Assembly (NCBI RefSeq): GCF_000297435.1
Contig: NZ_CAIP01000402.1
Span: forward strand, 1 to 64,000
Origin: Microcystis sp. T1-4
GTDB taxonomy: Bacteria > Cyanobacteriota > Cyanobacteriia > Cyanobacteriales > Microcystaceae
Direction: 5' to 3'
DNA length: 64,000 bases
Shown piece after piece: positions 28,317 to 35,602 of the stretch. The first letter of the stretch is position 1, and each line of letters opens with the position of its first letter. Below the pieces are notes generated by a model that did no database searches, had not been told where the DNA came from, and was given only the letters and a program-made list of their open reading frames with translations. The position numbers and the translations under genes were made by a program.

Positions 28317-29045
28317 TCACAGCAGACGGGATAATAAAGAAAAAACTCCAAAACCGATTAATAAAACCCCACTGACAGGATTAATCCACCCGGACCATTG
28401 ACGCAGGGAAAGAAAGCTTTTCAGCGAGGCAGTAAAAGAACCGACGATAATTAGGGGTAAAACATAGCCGCCGGTGTAGGATAACAATAATCCCCCTCCT
28501 AAGCTTAAATCCCCCGTATTTGCCACCCATGCCAATAAACTTGCTAGGACTGGTGTACTACAAGGAGAGGCGATTAAACCAAATGTTAAACCGAGAAGAT
28601 AGGACCGCAAAATCGGAGGAAAATCCCCGGTAATCCAATCGGTAGCACCAAGGGAGGGGAAGCGCAGGGGTAATAATTCCAAGAGGTTTAACCCCATCAA
28701 AATAGCGATCGCACTGACGATAATTGGTAAACCGATCCCCACCTGTCCATAGACTTTTCCTAGAGTAGCGGCAATTAGTCCCAATCCCGCTAAGGTGGTA
28801 GCTAATCCCAGGGAAAACCATGTGGACTGCCAAAAAGCCGCTAAACGACCTTGATTTTCGTAACCCCCGATATAAGCGACGGTAATCGGCAACATCGACA
28901 GCATACAGGGGGTAAGACTGGTGAGTAAACCGGCTAGAAAAATCACAGCAATACTGACAAAACTAAGGTGAGTTAGTTGGGAAGTCACTAAGCGATCGGC
29001 GTATTGTTCAAGGTGATAGAGTTGAGTCTGTAATTGGTCTAACAT
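28317..29045 (-). CDS. ccdA: Cytochrome c biogenesis thiol transporter CcdA
   Basis: 242 residues with six membrane helices. The two redox cysteines of the CcdA/DsbD core are present in SLTPCMLSMLPITVAY and IASPCSTPVLASLL. It passes electrons from cytoplasmic thioredoxin to the lumenal side, keeping apocytochrome heme-binding cysteines reduced. It is directly upstream of ccs1 in transcription order and 18 bases after the VOC gene. Confidence 0.92.
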   Translation of the reverse strand: MLDQLQTQLYHLEQYADRLVTSQLTHLSFVSIAVIFLAGLLTSLTPCMLSMLPITVAYIGGYENQGRLAAFWQSTWFSLGLATTLAGLGLIAATLGKVYGQVGIGLPIIVSAIAILMGLNLLELLPLRFPSLGATDWITGDFPPILRSYLLGLTFGLIASPCSTPVLASLLAWVANTGDLSLGGGLLLSYTGGYVLPLIIVGSFTASLKSFLSLRQWSGWINPVSGVLLIGFGVFSLLSRLL

Positions 29046-29063
29046 ATTGGGGAATTTTTCAGG

Positions 29064-29426
29064 CTAAATTTGGCTCATTTCTAGGATATTACCATCCGGA
29101 TCACTGACAAATAATGCCTTTCTACCTGAGGCACTCATTTGAATTGTATAACCTTGACTTTCTAGATAGTTAGCCATGGCTGTCACGTCATCAATAGCGA
29201 AGGCAATATGAGGATTGCGTCCCCATTTTTGGGGATTGGGACGGTAGTTTTGATAATTGGTATCGACAATTAAATGAATTTGATAATCTCCCACTTGATA
29301 CCAAACCCCATCGTATTGAAAAGGGCGATCAATTCTAGTTAATCCTAGAACATTTTCGTAAAAGTTAACGGCTTTTTCTAGCTCCGTGACTAAAATCCCC
29401 GTGTGTAAGGATTTTGTGATGTTCAT
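29064..29426 (-). CDS. VOC family protein (glyoxalase-like)
   Basis: 120 residues from the ATG at 29426, starting MNITKSLHTGILVTELEKAV. The vicinal-oxygen-chelate beta-alpha-beta-beta-beta pattern is clear: HTGILV, FYENVLGL, GDYQIHLIVD, PHIAFAIDDV and FVSDPDGNILEM. Candidate metal ligands are the His residues in HTGILV, IHLIV and HIAF, with the Glu in ILEM. Substrate unknown. A longer frame would overlap the permease gene and is rejected; the chosen start is two bases after the permease stop, suggesting translational coupling. Confidence 0.85.
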   Translation of the reverse strand: MNITKSLHTGILVTELEKAVNFYENVLGLTRIDRPFQYDGVWYQVGDYQIHLIVDTNYQNYRPNPQKWGRNPHIAFAIDDVTAMANYLESQGYTIQMSASGRKALFVSDPDGNILEMSQI

Positions 29427-29428
29427 AG

Positions 29429-30385
29429 TTAATATCTGACTCGCGGATCGAGCCAACTATAGGTTAAATCGGCAATTAAGTTAAAGATAACAATTAAAAT
29501 CCCATAGATAAAGGTAATCGCCATCACTACGGGGGTATCACTGCGGGAAATAGAATCGATTAATAAAGCACCGATACCCGGCACACGAAACACTTGTTCT
29601 GTGACTAAAGCACCGGTAAAAATTGAGGGAATATCGAGAGCAATCAGGGTGACAACGGGAATTAAAGCATTGCGAACTATGTGCTTAGTGAGGACAGAAA
29701 AATTAGTTAATCCCTTCGCTAAGGCAGTTTTAACGTACTCTTGGTGAATTTCTTCAGTTACGGAAGAACGCACAAAACGCATCAACATCGCCCCTTGATA
29801 TAAGCTTAATACAGTTACGGGCATAATTGACTGTTTAACCTGCTCGATCAAACTATTAAAATCACTGATTTCTAGGGTACTGTTATAAAAAGATGGTAGC
29901 CAGTTTAACTGCACACTAAAGATAATTATTAATAATAATCCTGTTACAAAGGTGGGTAAAGAAAAGCCAAGTAGCGAAAAAGTAGAGATGATTTTGTCTA
30001 ACCAAGAATAGCGCTTGACTGCTGAAATTACGCCCAAAGGAAAAGCAATTAAAACCCCGAAAATATAGGCAATACCGACAATCCAGAGAGTTATGGGTAA
30101 ACGCTGCCAAATGAGGGTAAAAACCGGGCTGCGACTGGTGAAAGAATAGCCCATATCTCCTTGAAGAAATGCTAACAACCACTTGACATAACGCACGGGA
30201 AGGGGTTGATCTAATCCGAGACTTTTGCGAATATTTTCTCGCACCGCTTCGGTGATAGCGGGATTAGCTGCAAATTCCCCCATCGGATCCCCCGGCGCTA
30301 GGGCCAAAATGCCAAAAACCACCATACTAATAGCTAAAAGAGTGGGAATCGAAAATAATAATCTTTTCAGAAAATATTTGAGCAT
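29429..30385 (-). CDS. ABC transporter permease, DppB/OppB type
   Basis: 318 residues with six membrane helices. It has the N-terminal MLKYFLKRLLFSIPTLLAIS and LALAPGDP motifs and the EAA loop (EYVKTALAKGLTNFSVLTKH) of peptide/nickel importers. The C-terminus has VFRVPGIGALLIDSISRSDTP. It starts immediately after the stop of the binding-protein gene. The usual second permease (DppC) and the ATPases are not in the window, so the transporter is completed elsewhere or is incomplete. Confidence 0.9.
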   Translation of the reverse strand: MLKYFLKRLLFSIPTLLAISMVVFGILALAPGDPMGEFAANPAITEAVRENIRKSLGLDQPLPVRYVKWLLAFLQGDMGYSFTSRSPVFTLIWQRLPITLWIVGIAYIFGVLIAFPLGVISAVKRYSWLDKIISTFSLLGFSLPTFVTGLLLIIIFSVQLNWLPSFYNSTLEISDFNSLIEQVKQSIMPVTVLSLYQGAMLMRFVRSSVTEEIHQEYVKTALAKGLTNFSVLTKHIVRNALIPVVTLIALDIPSIFTGALVTEQVFRVPGIGALLIDSISRSDTPVVMAITFIYGILIVIFNLIADLTYSWLDPRVRY

Positions 30386-32119
30386 TTATTTACTACGCTT
30401 CCAGTCCTTTATGTTCCAAGTATTTCTATCCCAGGGAGTTAATTTAAACCCCGACAAACTATTGCTAATTGCCACCACATCGGCACGATGAACTAGGGGA
30501 ATAATCACAAAATTATTGATTAACATATCATTCATTTTAATTGCTATTTCTCTCCGTTTTTCTGGTTTTAATTCTTGACTAAAAGCTTGCCATAATTTAT
30601 CGTATTCAGGATTACAATAACGAGCATAATTATCCCCGGCCCAACCATCAGCTTTTTGGGGAATTTCGCTACAGGTAAAGGTTTTAAAATAGGCTTTTGG
30701 ATCGGGACTATTATTACCTGTAGTGTACATTTGTAGGTCAGCATAAAACTTTTCTACCGTGTCATCGTTAGCAGGATCGCTAGAAAAGAAAATACTGGCA
30801 TCAACAGTTTTTAATTCTACTCCTATCCCGATCGCTTGTAAACTTTGTTTGATAATTTCTTGGGTTTTCTGACGGAGAGGATTGACAGTGGTTTGAAAAA
30901 CTAATTTCATTTCTACCCCATTTTTATCCCTAGTGCCATCACTATTACTATCTTTCCATCCCGCATCATCTAGTAATTTATTAGCCTTTTCTAGATTAAA
31001 TTCATAGCGAGTATTGGGAGAATTATATTCCGATGGCATCACAATAAAATTAGGAGTTGTTTTCCCAGTAATACCATAAAGCTGCGTGGCAATAGTATCT
31101 CTATCAACGGCTAAAGATAAAGCTTCTCTTACTTTTACATCACTCAAAAAAGGATGGGGAAACTTAATACTAGACCTCTCACCTTCGGGAGTAACTTGAT
31201 TAGGATCGCTCAAATTAAATAAAACTCGTTCAATCAAAGAACCGAAACTAGATATTAACTGACCCCGACCCGCTTTTTCTAAATCACTTAAAACCTTAGC
31301 CTCCACTTGCAAATTATAGGCATAATCCGCCTCCTGTGTCTGTAAAACCGCTCGTGCCGCCGAAGTGGCATCACCTCCTCCTTTTAATTCTATTCTTTGA
31401 AAACCTAATTTATCCGCTTCTCTAAAGAAAGAATTTGGTTCATAAACTGCCGTATCTCCCGGTTTAAATTCTACCACTTTATAGGGGCCAGTTCCCACCG
31501 GTAATAAATTAGCAGGGGCCTGGCGTGCCGTTTCATTGCTATACTTTTCATAGAGATGAGCGGGTAAAATCATCCCTTCTGTTCCCACAAAAACTAATGA
31601 CCACGCGGGATTAACTTGCTTAAAAGTTATTTTAACTGTATGGGGATCGATCGCTTCCACACTTTTAACTATTTCATAATTGCCGGCGCTAGTAGAACCA
31701 GTTTTCGGATTGGTAATAAAATTATAGGTAGCGATGACATCTTTGGCAGTAAAAGGAGTACCATCTGACCATTTAATATCTTTTTTTAGCTTCCATGTCA
31801 CCGATTTACCATCCCGGGCAACTCCCCCATTTTCAATAGTAGGAATTTCTGCCGCTAAAAAAGGAACTAATTCCCCTTTTTCATCGAAACTAGCCAAAGG
31901 TTCTAGGGTAATACGACTCGCTTCTGAGTCTTTAAATCCCGTGGAGAGATGGGGATTTAAAATCGTCGGTGCTTGCCAATACAAAAGTTTTAAAGTTTCT
32001 GGATTATTATTGGTCGTTGCCGGAGGATTATTAGCTGTTTGTTGACGACAAGCACTAAAAACCAGCGTACAACTAAGGGATAAAATTAACAGGGGCAAGA
32101 AAAGCGATCGCTTAAACAT
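30386..32119 (-). CDS. Peptide/nickel-type ABC substrate-binding lipoprotein (SBP_bac_5)
   Basis: 577 residues from the ATG at 32119. A lipoprotein signal with lipobox FSAC is followed by an Asn/Thr-rich linker and a type II periplasmic binding fold: LLYWQAPTILNPHLSTGFKD, WKLKKDIKWSDGTPFTAKDV (the family signature), VREALSLAVDRDTIA and RYCNPEYDKLWQAF. It should capture oligopeptides or a similar solute outside the plasma membrane. It heads a five-gene reverse run with the permease, a VOC protein, ccdA and ccs1. Confidence 0.9.
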   Translation of the reverse strand: MFKRSLFLPLLILSLSCTLVFSACRQQTANNPPATTNNNPETLKLLYWQAPTILNPHLSTGFKDSEASRITLEPLASFDEKGELVPFLAAEIPTIENGGVARDGKSVTWKLKKDIKWSDGTPFTAKDVIATYNFITNPKTGSTSAGNYEIVKSVEAIDPHTVKITFKQVNPAWSLVFVGTEGMILPAHLYEKYSNETARQAPANLLPVGTGPYKVVEFKPGDTAVYEPNSFFREADKLGFQRIELKGGGDATSAARAVLQTQEADYAYNLQVEAKVLSDLEKAGRGQLISSFGSLIERVLFNLSDPNQVTPEGERSSIKFPHPFLSDVKVREALSLAVDRDTIATQLYGITGKTTPNFIVMPSEYNSPNTRYEFNLEKANKLLDDAGWKDSNSDGTRDKNGVEMKLVFQTTVNPLRQKTQEIIKQSLQAIGIGVELKTVDASIFFSSDPANDDTVEKFYADLQMYTTGNNSPDPKAYFKTFTCSEIPQKADGWAGDNYARYCNPEYDKLWQAFSQELKPEKRREIAIKMNDMLINNFVIIPLVHRADVVAISNSLSGFKLTPWDRNTWNIKDWKRSK

Positions 32120-32218
32120 TTTTAATGACAATCAATAATTCAACAGGGTGACTTAGGTGATTCCCTAACCCACCAATAACAAGTTATCAGACATTGAGTC
32201 TTGATCTCGATCGATTAA

Positions 32219-32563
32219 TTGATTATTTGCCTTTATCCATTCCTAGTCAAGTTAAATCGATCATGCTATGGTAGCGATGCTGTACTAGACAAGAAAATTC
32301 TAGGCACGGCGACGAAAATGCTTATGACCTTATTTCATCAGGGTGCGACAGCAGAGGAAATCGTTAATCGTTACCCATCACTAAATCTAGCTGACGTTTA
32401 CGCCACGATCGCTTTTTACCTCAAGCACCAATCGGAAGTAGAATCCTACTTGCAACAGCGACAACAGCAAGCACAGGAGATTCGGGTAATCAATCAAGAG
32501 AGATTTGACCCCCAGGGATTGCGGGATCGCTTTCTTGCGCGTAAAGCAGCGCGGCAAGCATGA
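32219..32563 (+). CDS. DUF433 family putative antitoxin (N-terminus uncertain)
   Basis: The DUF433 core is visible: LFHQGATAEEIVNRYPSL, LADVYATIAFYLKHQSEVES and a Glu/Gln-rich helical tail. DUF433 proteins are VapB-like antitoxins paired with PIN-like DUF5615 toxins. The usual GTRI/V motif is replaced by GTATKM, a probable small deletion. The only starts are a TTG at 32219 or an ATG at 32318, inside the domain. The stop overlaps by four bases (ATGA) the start of a truncated toxin gene, the normal arrangement for the pair. Confidence 0.65.
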   Translation: MIICLYPFLVKLNRSCYGSDAVLDKKILGTATKMLMTLFHQGATAEEIVNRYPSLNLADVYATIAFYLKHQSEVESYLQQRQQQAQEIRVINQERFDPQGLRDRFLARKAARQA

Positions 32564-32601
32564 TTAAGCTTCTGGTTGATGAGAACTTTGATAATACTTA
32601 A
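32560..32601 (+). pseudogene. Truncated DUF5615-like toxin (first 13 codons)
   Basis: The frame begins MIKLLVDENFDN, the very conserved N-terminus of DUF5615 PIN-like toxins with its first catalytic Asp, then stops. Two bases later an inverted-repeat element begins. The remainder of the toxin is not found downstream. The preserved overlap with the antitoxin gene supports an originally intact pair. Confidence 0.7.
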
Positions 32602-32603
32602 CT

Positions 32604-32671
32604 GGTGCGTTACGGCGGATTACTAATTTTGGTTTTTCATTCCAAGGTTATCACCGCCTAACGCACCCTAC
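32604..32671. repeat. GGTGCGTTA/TAACGCACC inverted-repeat element
   Basis: A 68-bp element with arms GGTGCGTTACGGCGG and CCGCCTAACGCACC around an AT-rich centre, ending CCTAC. Same family as the 9.8-kb element. It sits two bases after the aborted toxin frame and is the probable cause of the truncation. Confidence 0.75.
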
Positions 32672-32691
32672 AAAATTGCTTTTGCATGAGT

Positions 32692-32724
32692 AGAAAACGG
32701 GTTTCTTGGAGAAACCCGTTTTCT
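32692..32724. repeat. REP-like palindrome (AAACGGGTTT variant)
   Basis: A perfect 33-bp palindrome: a 15-bp arm AGAAAACGGGTTTCT, a 3-base loop, and the complementary arm. About 54 bases around it (32681-32734) recur in inverted orientation at about 54665-54718. The arm differs by one base from the array at 58.5-59.0 kb. Confidence 0.9.
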
Positions 32725-32851
32725 GTGCGTTACTCAAGGGATTTAGTGCGATCGCCGATCTTGTAGGGTGCGTTAATGAAATGTAACGCACCTTATCTAA
32801 TGTTCAAAATCCGTGCGTTACGCTAACGCTAACACAGGCTACATCATATCA

Positions 32852-32968
32852 ATCGCAAAGATAAATAATTGATAAGCGATCGGCGCATAACACATCATTG
32901 GAGCGGACAATATTAGAGTAGTTTACGCTTAGTTGAACGGAATCTCTTGCTGCTCAATTAAGCCGTTA
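32852..32968. repeat. 117-bp direct repeat, copy 1 (contains attC-like site 1)
   Basis: Nearly identical to 33826-33942. It starts ATCGCAAAGATAAATAATTG and ends GCTCAATTAAGCCGTTA. The two copies flank the DUF1643-like gene. Within it, 32885-32971 has attC layout: GCATAAC, a 5-base spacer, ATTGGAGC, a variable centre, GCTCAAT, a spacer, GTTATGT. ATTGGAGC pairs with GCTCAAT if one G is extrahelical, as expected of attC L-boxes. Confidence 0.7.
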
Positions 32969-32993
32969 TGTTTCATTCGGAGCGCTAGCCTAA

Positions 32994-33665
32994 GTGGAAT
33001 TTGTTTACGCAGATGAATTGAAGCGCTCCTTCTCGGTGCGAGGGGATTTCTATGACGTAGAAATCGCCGGAAAAGTGTTTCCGTGCCGAAGCGTTTTGGA
33101 AATTATCGCCAATGCCGGAGATTCTGAAGCCACAGGGGTGCCGGACGCGGTAGTGATAATGATGAATCCGGGTTCTTCTAGGCCACTCGATATAAGTTAC
33201 ATTCCAAAATGCTACTCAGTGAGCGATGTACTTGATGGCGGATGGTCGAGGGAACTGATTCCAGCCAGGCCAGATAACGCGCAGTACCAACTGATGCGCC
33301 TGATGTTGCTAAAGAGGTGGAAGCACGTCAGGGTTCTCAACCTATCAGATCTCAGAAACGGAAACAGCGGCAGCTTTTCAGTGGATTTTGAGGATGCTCA
33401 GAAGCGTGACCCCTCCAGTCCCCATAGCATTATCCATCCCAAGCGGCTCGGCGGGCTTCAACGTGATTGTGCGGGAAGTTCTCGCATAGTTGCAGCATGG
33501 GGTTCTACTGAAGTACTTCGAAATGCTGCTATTGCATTCTTATCCGAAATCCCTGGGGTGCAGGGGCTACAGTTGGACTACCCTTGGTACCGCTATCCCA
33601 GTCCATATAGAAAAGATCAGAAGATCGATTGGTTAATCAGTGCCTTCGATAAACTTGAAACATAA
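32994..33665 (+). CDS. DUF1643-like protein, probable integron cassette gene
   Basis: 223 residues from a GTG 23 bases after attC-like site 1. The pattern VVIMMNPGSSRPLD, QLMRLMLLKRWKHVRVLNLSDL and AWGSTEVLRNAA resembles DUF1643, small soluble proteins of unknown function common in mobile DNA. The composition is less AT-rich than the flanks. The stop codon TAA lies inside the left core box (CATAAC) of the next attC-like site, as in many cassettes. Function unknown; the cassette assignment rests on the flanking sites. Confidence 0.7.
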   Translation: MEFVYADELKRSFSVRGDFYDVEIAGKVFPCRSVLEIIANAGDSEATGVPDAVVIMMNPGSSRPLDISYIPKCYSVSDVLDGGWSRELIPARPDNAQYQLMRLMLLKRWKHVRVLNLSDLRNGNSGSFSVDFEDAQKRDPSSPHSIIHPKRLGGLQRDCAGSSRIVAAWGSTEVLRNAAIAFLSEIPGVQGLQLDYPWYRYPSPYRKDQKIDWLISAFDKLET

Positions 33666-33729
33666 CACTTCGTTCCAGGGTCCGCTGCGCGATAAAGCTG
33701 CGCAGCGCCCCTGAACTCGAACGTTATGC
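33660..33729. other. attC-like recombination site 2
   Basis: A 70-base site of classic attC form. The outer boxes ACATAAC and GTTATGC are complementary over six bases. Inner segments TTCGTTCCAGGG and CCCCTGAACTCGAA pair with extrahelical bases, and a central CGCTGCGC/GCGCAGCG hairpin closes the structure around a short loop. The 5' box overlaps the stop of the DUF1643-like gene. This is the strongest of the attC candidates. Confidence 0.8.
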
Positions 33730-33749
33730 TGAAACGATACGCCCGTTAA

Positions 33750-33842
33750 AGTTATCTATTTTTAGACAAGTTTAAGCAAGCAAAAGTTATCGGTTTCGTT
33801 GATGAGTTCCGAGAGATTGTCGGCGATCGCAAAGATAAATAA
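33750..33842 (+). pseudogene. 3' remnant of a cassette-type gene
   Basis: A 30-codon frame without a start: KFKQAKVIGFVDEFREIVG then DRKDK and a stop. The first in-frame stop upstream (33747) limits it. The end runs into the second 117-bp repeat, as a cassette gene runs into its attC. No family recognised. Confidence 0.4.
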
Positions 33843-33942
33843 TTGATAAGCGATCGGGGCATAACACATCATTGGAGCGGACAATATTAGAGTAGTTTAC
33901 GCTTAGTTGAACGGAATCTCTTGCTGCTCAATTAAGCCGTTA
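33826..33942. repeat. 117-bp direct repeat, copy 2 (contains attC-like site 3)
   Basis: Second copy of the repeat at 32852. The attC-like site runs 33859-33945 and here has consensus outer boxes: GCATAAC at the left and GTTAGGC (GTTRRRY) at the right, with L-boxes ATTGGAGC and GCTCAAT and 5-base spacers. It lies 130 bases after attC-like site 2. Confidence 0.72.
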
Positions 33943-33983
33943 GGCGGCTTCACATCCCGTGTGCCTCATACTCACAGTTAGCC

Positions 33984-34073
33984 GTAGGGTGCGTTCCCTA
34001 ATGTGGCTCCTACCGCTCCACTAGCAGTAGGCTAATCTGGATAACACGCTTTTGGGCGTGATATACGGAAAAG
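33984..34073. repeat. 90-bp dispersed repeat, copy 1
   Basis: Starts GTAGGGTGCGTTCCCTAATG and ends at GATATACGGAAA. It contains a small CACGC/GCGTG hairpin. Repeated almost exactly at 35325-35413, and its first 40 bases again at 36104. It lies just upstream of the gene at 34098. Confidence 0.8.
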
Positions 34074-34097
34074 TTACAGCAAAAAAGGAGGTTTATT

Positions 34098-34373
34098 ATG
34101 GCTGAATGACTAGCAGTTGATGTTTCGAGAACTTACGAATCTGGTATGCTTGGCAAGCGAGGAGACGATAAATTTCCTTGCACCGGAGCAAGAATAACAC
34201 GGGTAGAATTCCACAAAGAAGTTTCCAAACACCGTATTACTCCCTTTGATGATGGCATAGGACGGGGTGACGCTCACACAAATGATACTGAACTGCCAGA
34301 TGTTGGAGTTCACTACTGGCTAGATGCAGGAACGAGGCTGAAATACATTTTGAAGGTCTGGGTTGAGGATTAA
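34098..34373 (+). pseudogene. Unknown small protein gene interrupted by a TGA at codon 4
   Basis: An excellent ribosome site (AGGAGG, 7 bases upstream) precedes the ATG at 34098, but the fourth codon is TGA. The same frame is then open to 34373 for 87 more codons: LAVDVSRTYESGMLGKRG, then FPCTGARITRVEFHKEVS and DVGVHYWLDAGTRLKYIL. An internal ATG at 34146 gives 75 residues but has no ribosome site. TGG in place of TGA would restore one continuous protein, so a nonsense mutation is the simplest reading. No family recognised. Confidence 0.55.
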
Positions 34374-34394
34374 GGATTTTGTGAATCAGTCGTT

Positions 34395-34423
34395 GGGGGG
34401 CGTTGGTTCCCCTTGCTTTTTTT
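34395..34423 (+). terminator. Candidate terminator
   Basis: GGGG and CCCC arms around a short loop followed by TTGCTTTTTTT, 22 bases after the interrupted gene and about 45 bases before the DUF433 gene. Confidence 0.5.
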
Positions 34424-34465
34424 GTGCGCTACTATGGAATTAAATGATTAAAAGCTAAGACTGCT

Positions 34466-34843
34466 ATGGCACTGGCATCGAATGGACAAACAGCTATAAT
34501 CCGCACAGAGCGAGGGCTTACAATTGCGGATACTCGTATTACTCTGTATGACGTAATCGATTATCTCAAAGCTCAGTATCCACCCAAGTTTATTCGTGAT
34601 GCCTTCAATCTTACAGATGCTCAGATTCATGCTGCCCTTTCCTACATTGAAACACATCGAACAGAAGTGGAAGCGGAATATCAGGAGGTTTTAAAGACTG
34701 CCGCAGAAACTAAACAATTTTGGGAAGAGAGGAATCGCGAACGTTTTGCTCGGATCGCTGCTACTCCTCCTCGTCCAGGCTATGAAGCGGTTAGAGCTAA
34801 ACTTCAGGAACGGAGAGCAAAGCGGGAAGCGAAGAAGCAATGA
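34466..34843 (+). CDS. DUF433 family antitoxin
   Basis: 125 residues. The N-terminal part has the DUF433 core: TERGLTIADTRITLYDVIDY, then YPPKFIRDAFNLTDAQIHAA and LSYIETHRTEVEAEY, a winged-helix-like DNA-binding domain. The C-terminal half is a highly charged helix (KLQERRAKREAKKQ) likely to wrap the toxin. The stop overlaps the next start by four bases, the standard antitoxin-first arrangement. It sits inside the attC-flanked accessory region, where toxin-antitoxin cassettes are common. Confidence 0.85.
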   Translation: MALASNGQTAIIRTERGLTIADTRITLYDVIDYLKAQYPPKFIRDAFNLTDAQIHAALSYIETHRTEVEAEYQEVLKTAAETKQFWEERNRERFARIAATPPRPGYEAVRAKLQERRAKREAKKQ

Positions 34844-35232
34844 TTGTTCTGGCTGATTACAACTTGAATCGGCAGGCAATTCTGATCTCTGGAAGTCTTG
34901 TTGTTAGCGGGTTATTAGATCTCGCTCTAATTCGGTTGAGGACATTTGAAGACGTTGGCTTACCCGCAGACAGCAATGATCGAGTAGTTTGGAGATTTGC
35001 CCAAACCAACGGGATGCTCTTACTTACGGCAAACCGGAATGCGAAGGGTGAAGACTCGTTGGAACAAGTAATGCGTGAAGAAAATCAACCGACTTCATTT
35101 CCGATCATTACGATTGGCGATCCGGATAGGGTCAATGAATCTGACTATCGAGAACGCTGCGTTGAAAGGCTTGTAGAAATTGTGATCGATATCCAAGACT
35201 ATATGGGGGCTGGTCGGTTGTTTATTCCATAA
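34840..35232 (+). CDS. Putative PIN-like toxin paired with DUF433 antitoxin
   Basis: 130 residues. It starts MIVLADYNLNRQ, with an early Asp typical of PIN-like nucleases, and continues with FEDVGLPADSNDRVVWRFAQ and NGMLLLTANRN, resembling the Mut7-C/DUF5615 type. The Asp residues are plausible metal ligands. Proteins of this type carry inconsistent database names, so the toxin call rests on the DUF433 partner, gene order and motif similarity. The pair looks intact, unlike the broken pair at 32.5 kb. Confidence 0.65.
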   Translation: MIVLADYNLNRQAILISGSLVVSGLLDLALIRLRTFEDVGLPADSNDRVVWRFAQTNGMLLLTANRNAKGEDSLEQVMREENQPTSFPIITIGDPDRVNESDYRERCVERLVEIVIDIQDYMGAGRLFIP

Positions 35233-35265
35233 GGTGATTGGCGCATCATATCTGTTGGTGACACA

Positions 35266-35301
35266 GCATAACAACCCCAATGCACTCCGACCGACGAAAG
35301 C
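35266..35301. other. Possible 5' half of an attC site
   Basis: GCATAACAACCCCAATGCA begins 34 bases after the toxin stop and has the look of a left attC half (core box GCATAAC, then a spacer and an L-box-like segment). No matching right half follows; the 90-bp dispersed repeat starts at 35325. If genuine, the site was cut by that insertion. Confidence 0.35.
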
Positions 35302-35324
35302 TAATCAGTGTGATCGCCGATCTT

Positions 35325-35413
35325 GTAGGGTGCGTTCCCTAATGTGGCTCCTACCGCTCCACTAGCAGTAGGCTAATCTGGCTAACACGCTTTTGGGCGT
35401 GATATACGGAAAG
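35325..35413. repeat. 90-bp dispersed repeat, copy 2
   Basis: Near-identical to 33984-34073. The two copies flank the interrupted gene and the DUF433 pair as direct repeats, so they could also mediate deletion of that 1.3-kb segment. Confidence 0.8.
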
Positions 35414-35479
35414 TTTCCGTATAATCAATAGTCCAGTAGTCGTAACGCACCACCCACGAGATATATTAAAAATAGCCTC

Positions 35480-35600
35480 GTAGGTTGGGTTGAGCGAAAC
35501 AATACTGAGGCGAAAATAGCTTAATTCGCTTGAAAAAGCGAAACCCAACCACCCCAAAGGTTACTCTTTGTTGGGTTTCCTTGCGTCAACCCAACCTACA
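35480..35600. mobile_element. MITE-like element with GTAGGTTGGGTTGA termini
   Basis: 121 bp bounded by inverted repeats: GTAGGTTGGGTTGA at the left and TCAACCCAACCTAC at the right. Internal sequence also carries GAAACCCAACC and GTTGGGTTTCC. It has no ORF. It lies directly before the surviving part of a higB gene. A shorter relative is at 37208-37272. Confidence 0.75.
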
Positions 35601-35602
35601 AT

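Noticed and set aside
33826..33942. The 117-bp repeats as a plain MITE
   Set aside because: They lack terminal inverted repeats at their ends, while the internal boxes fit attC spacing; kept as attC-bearing repeats, though this needs a covariance-model test.
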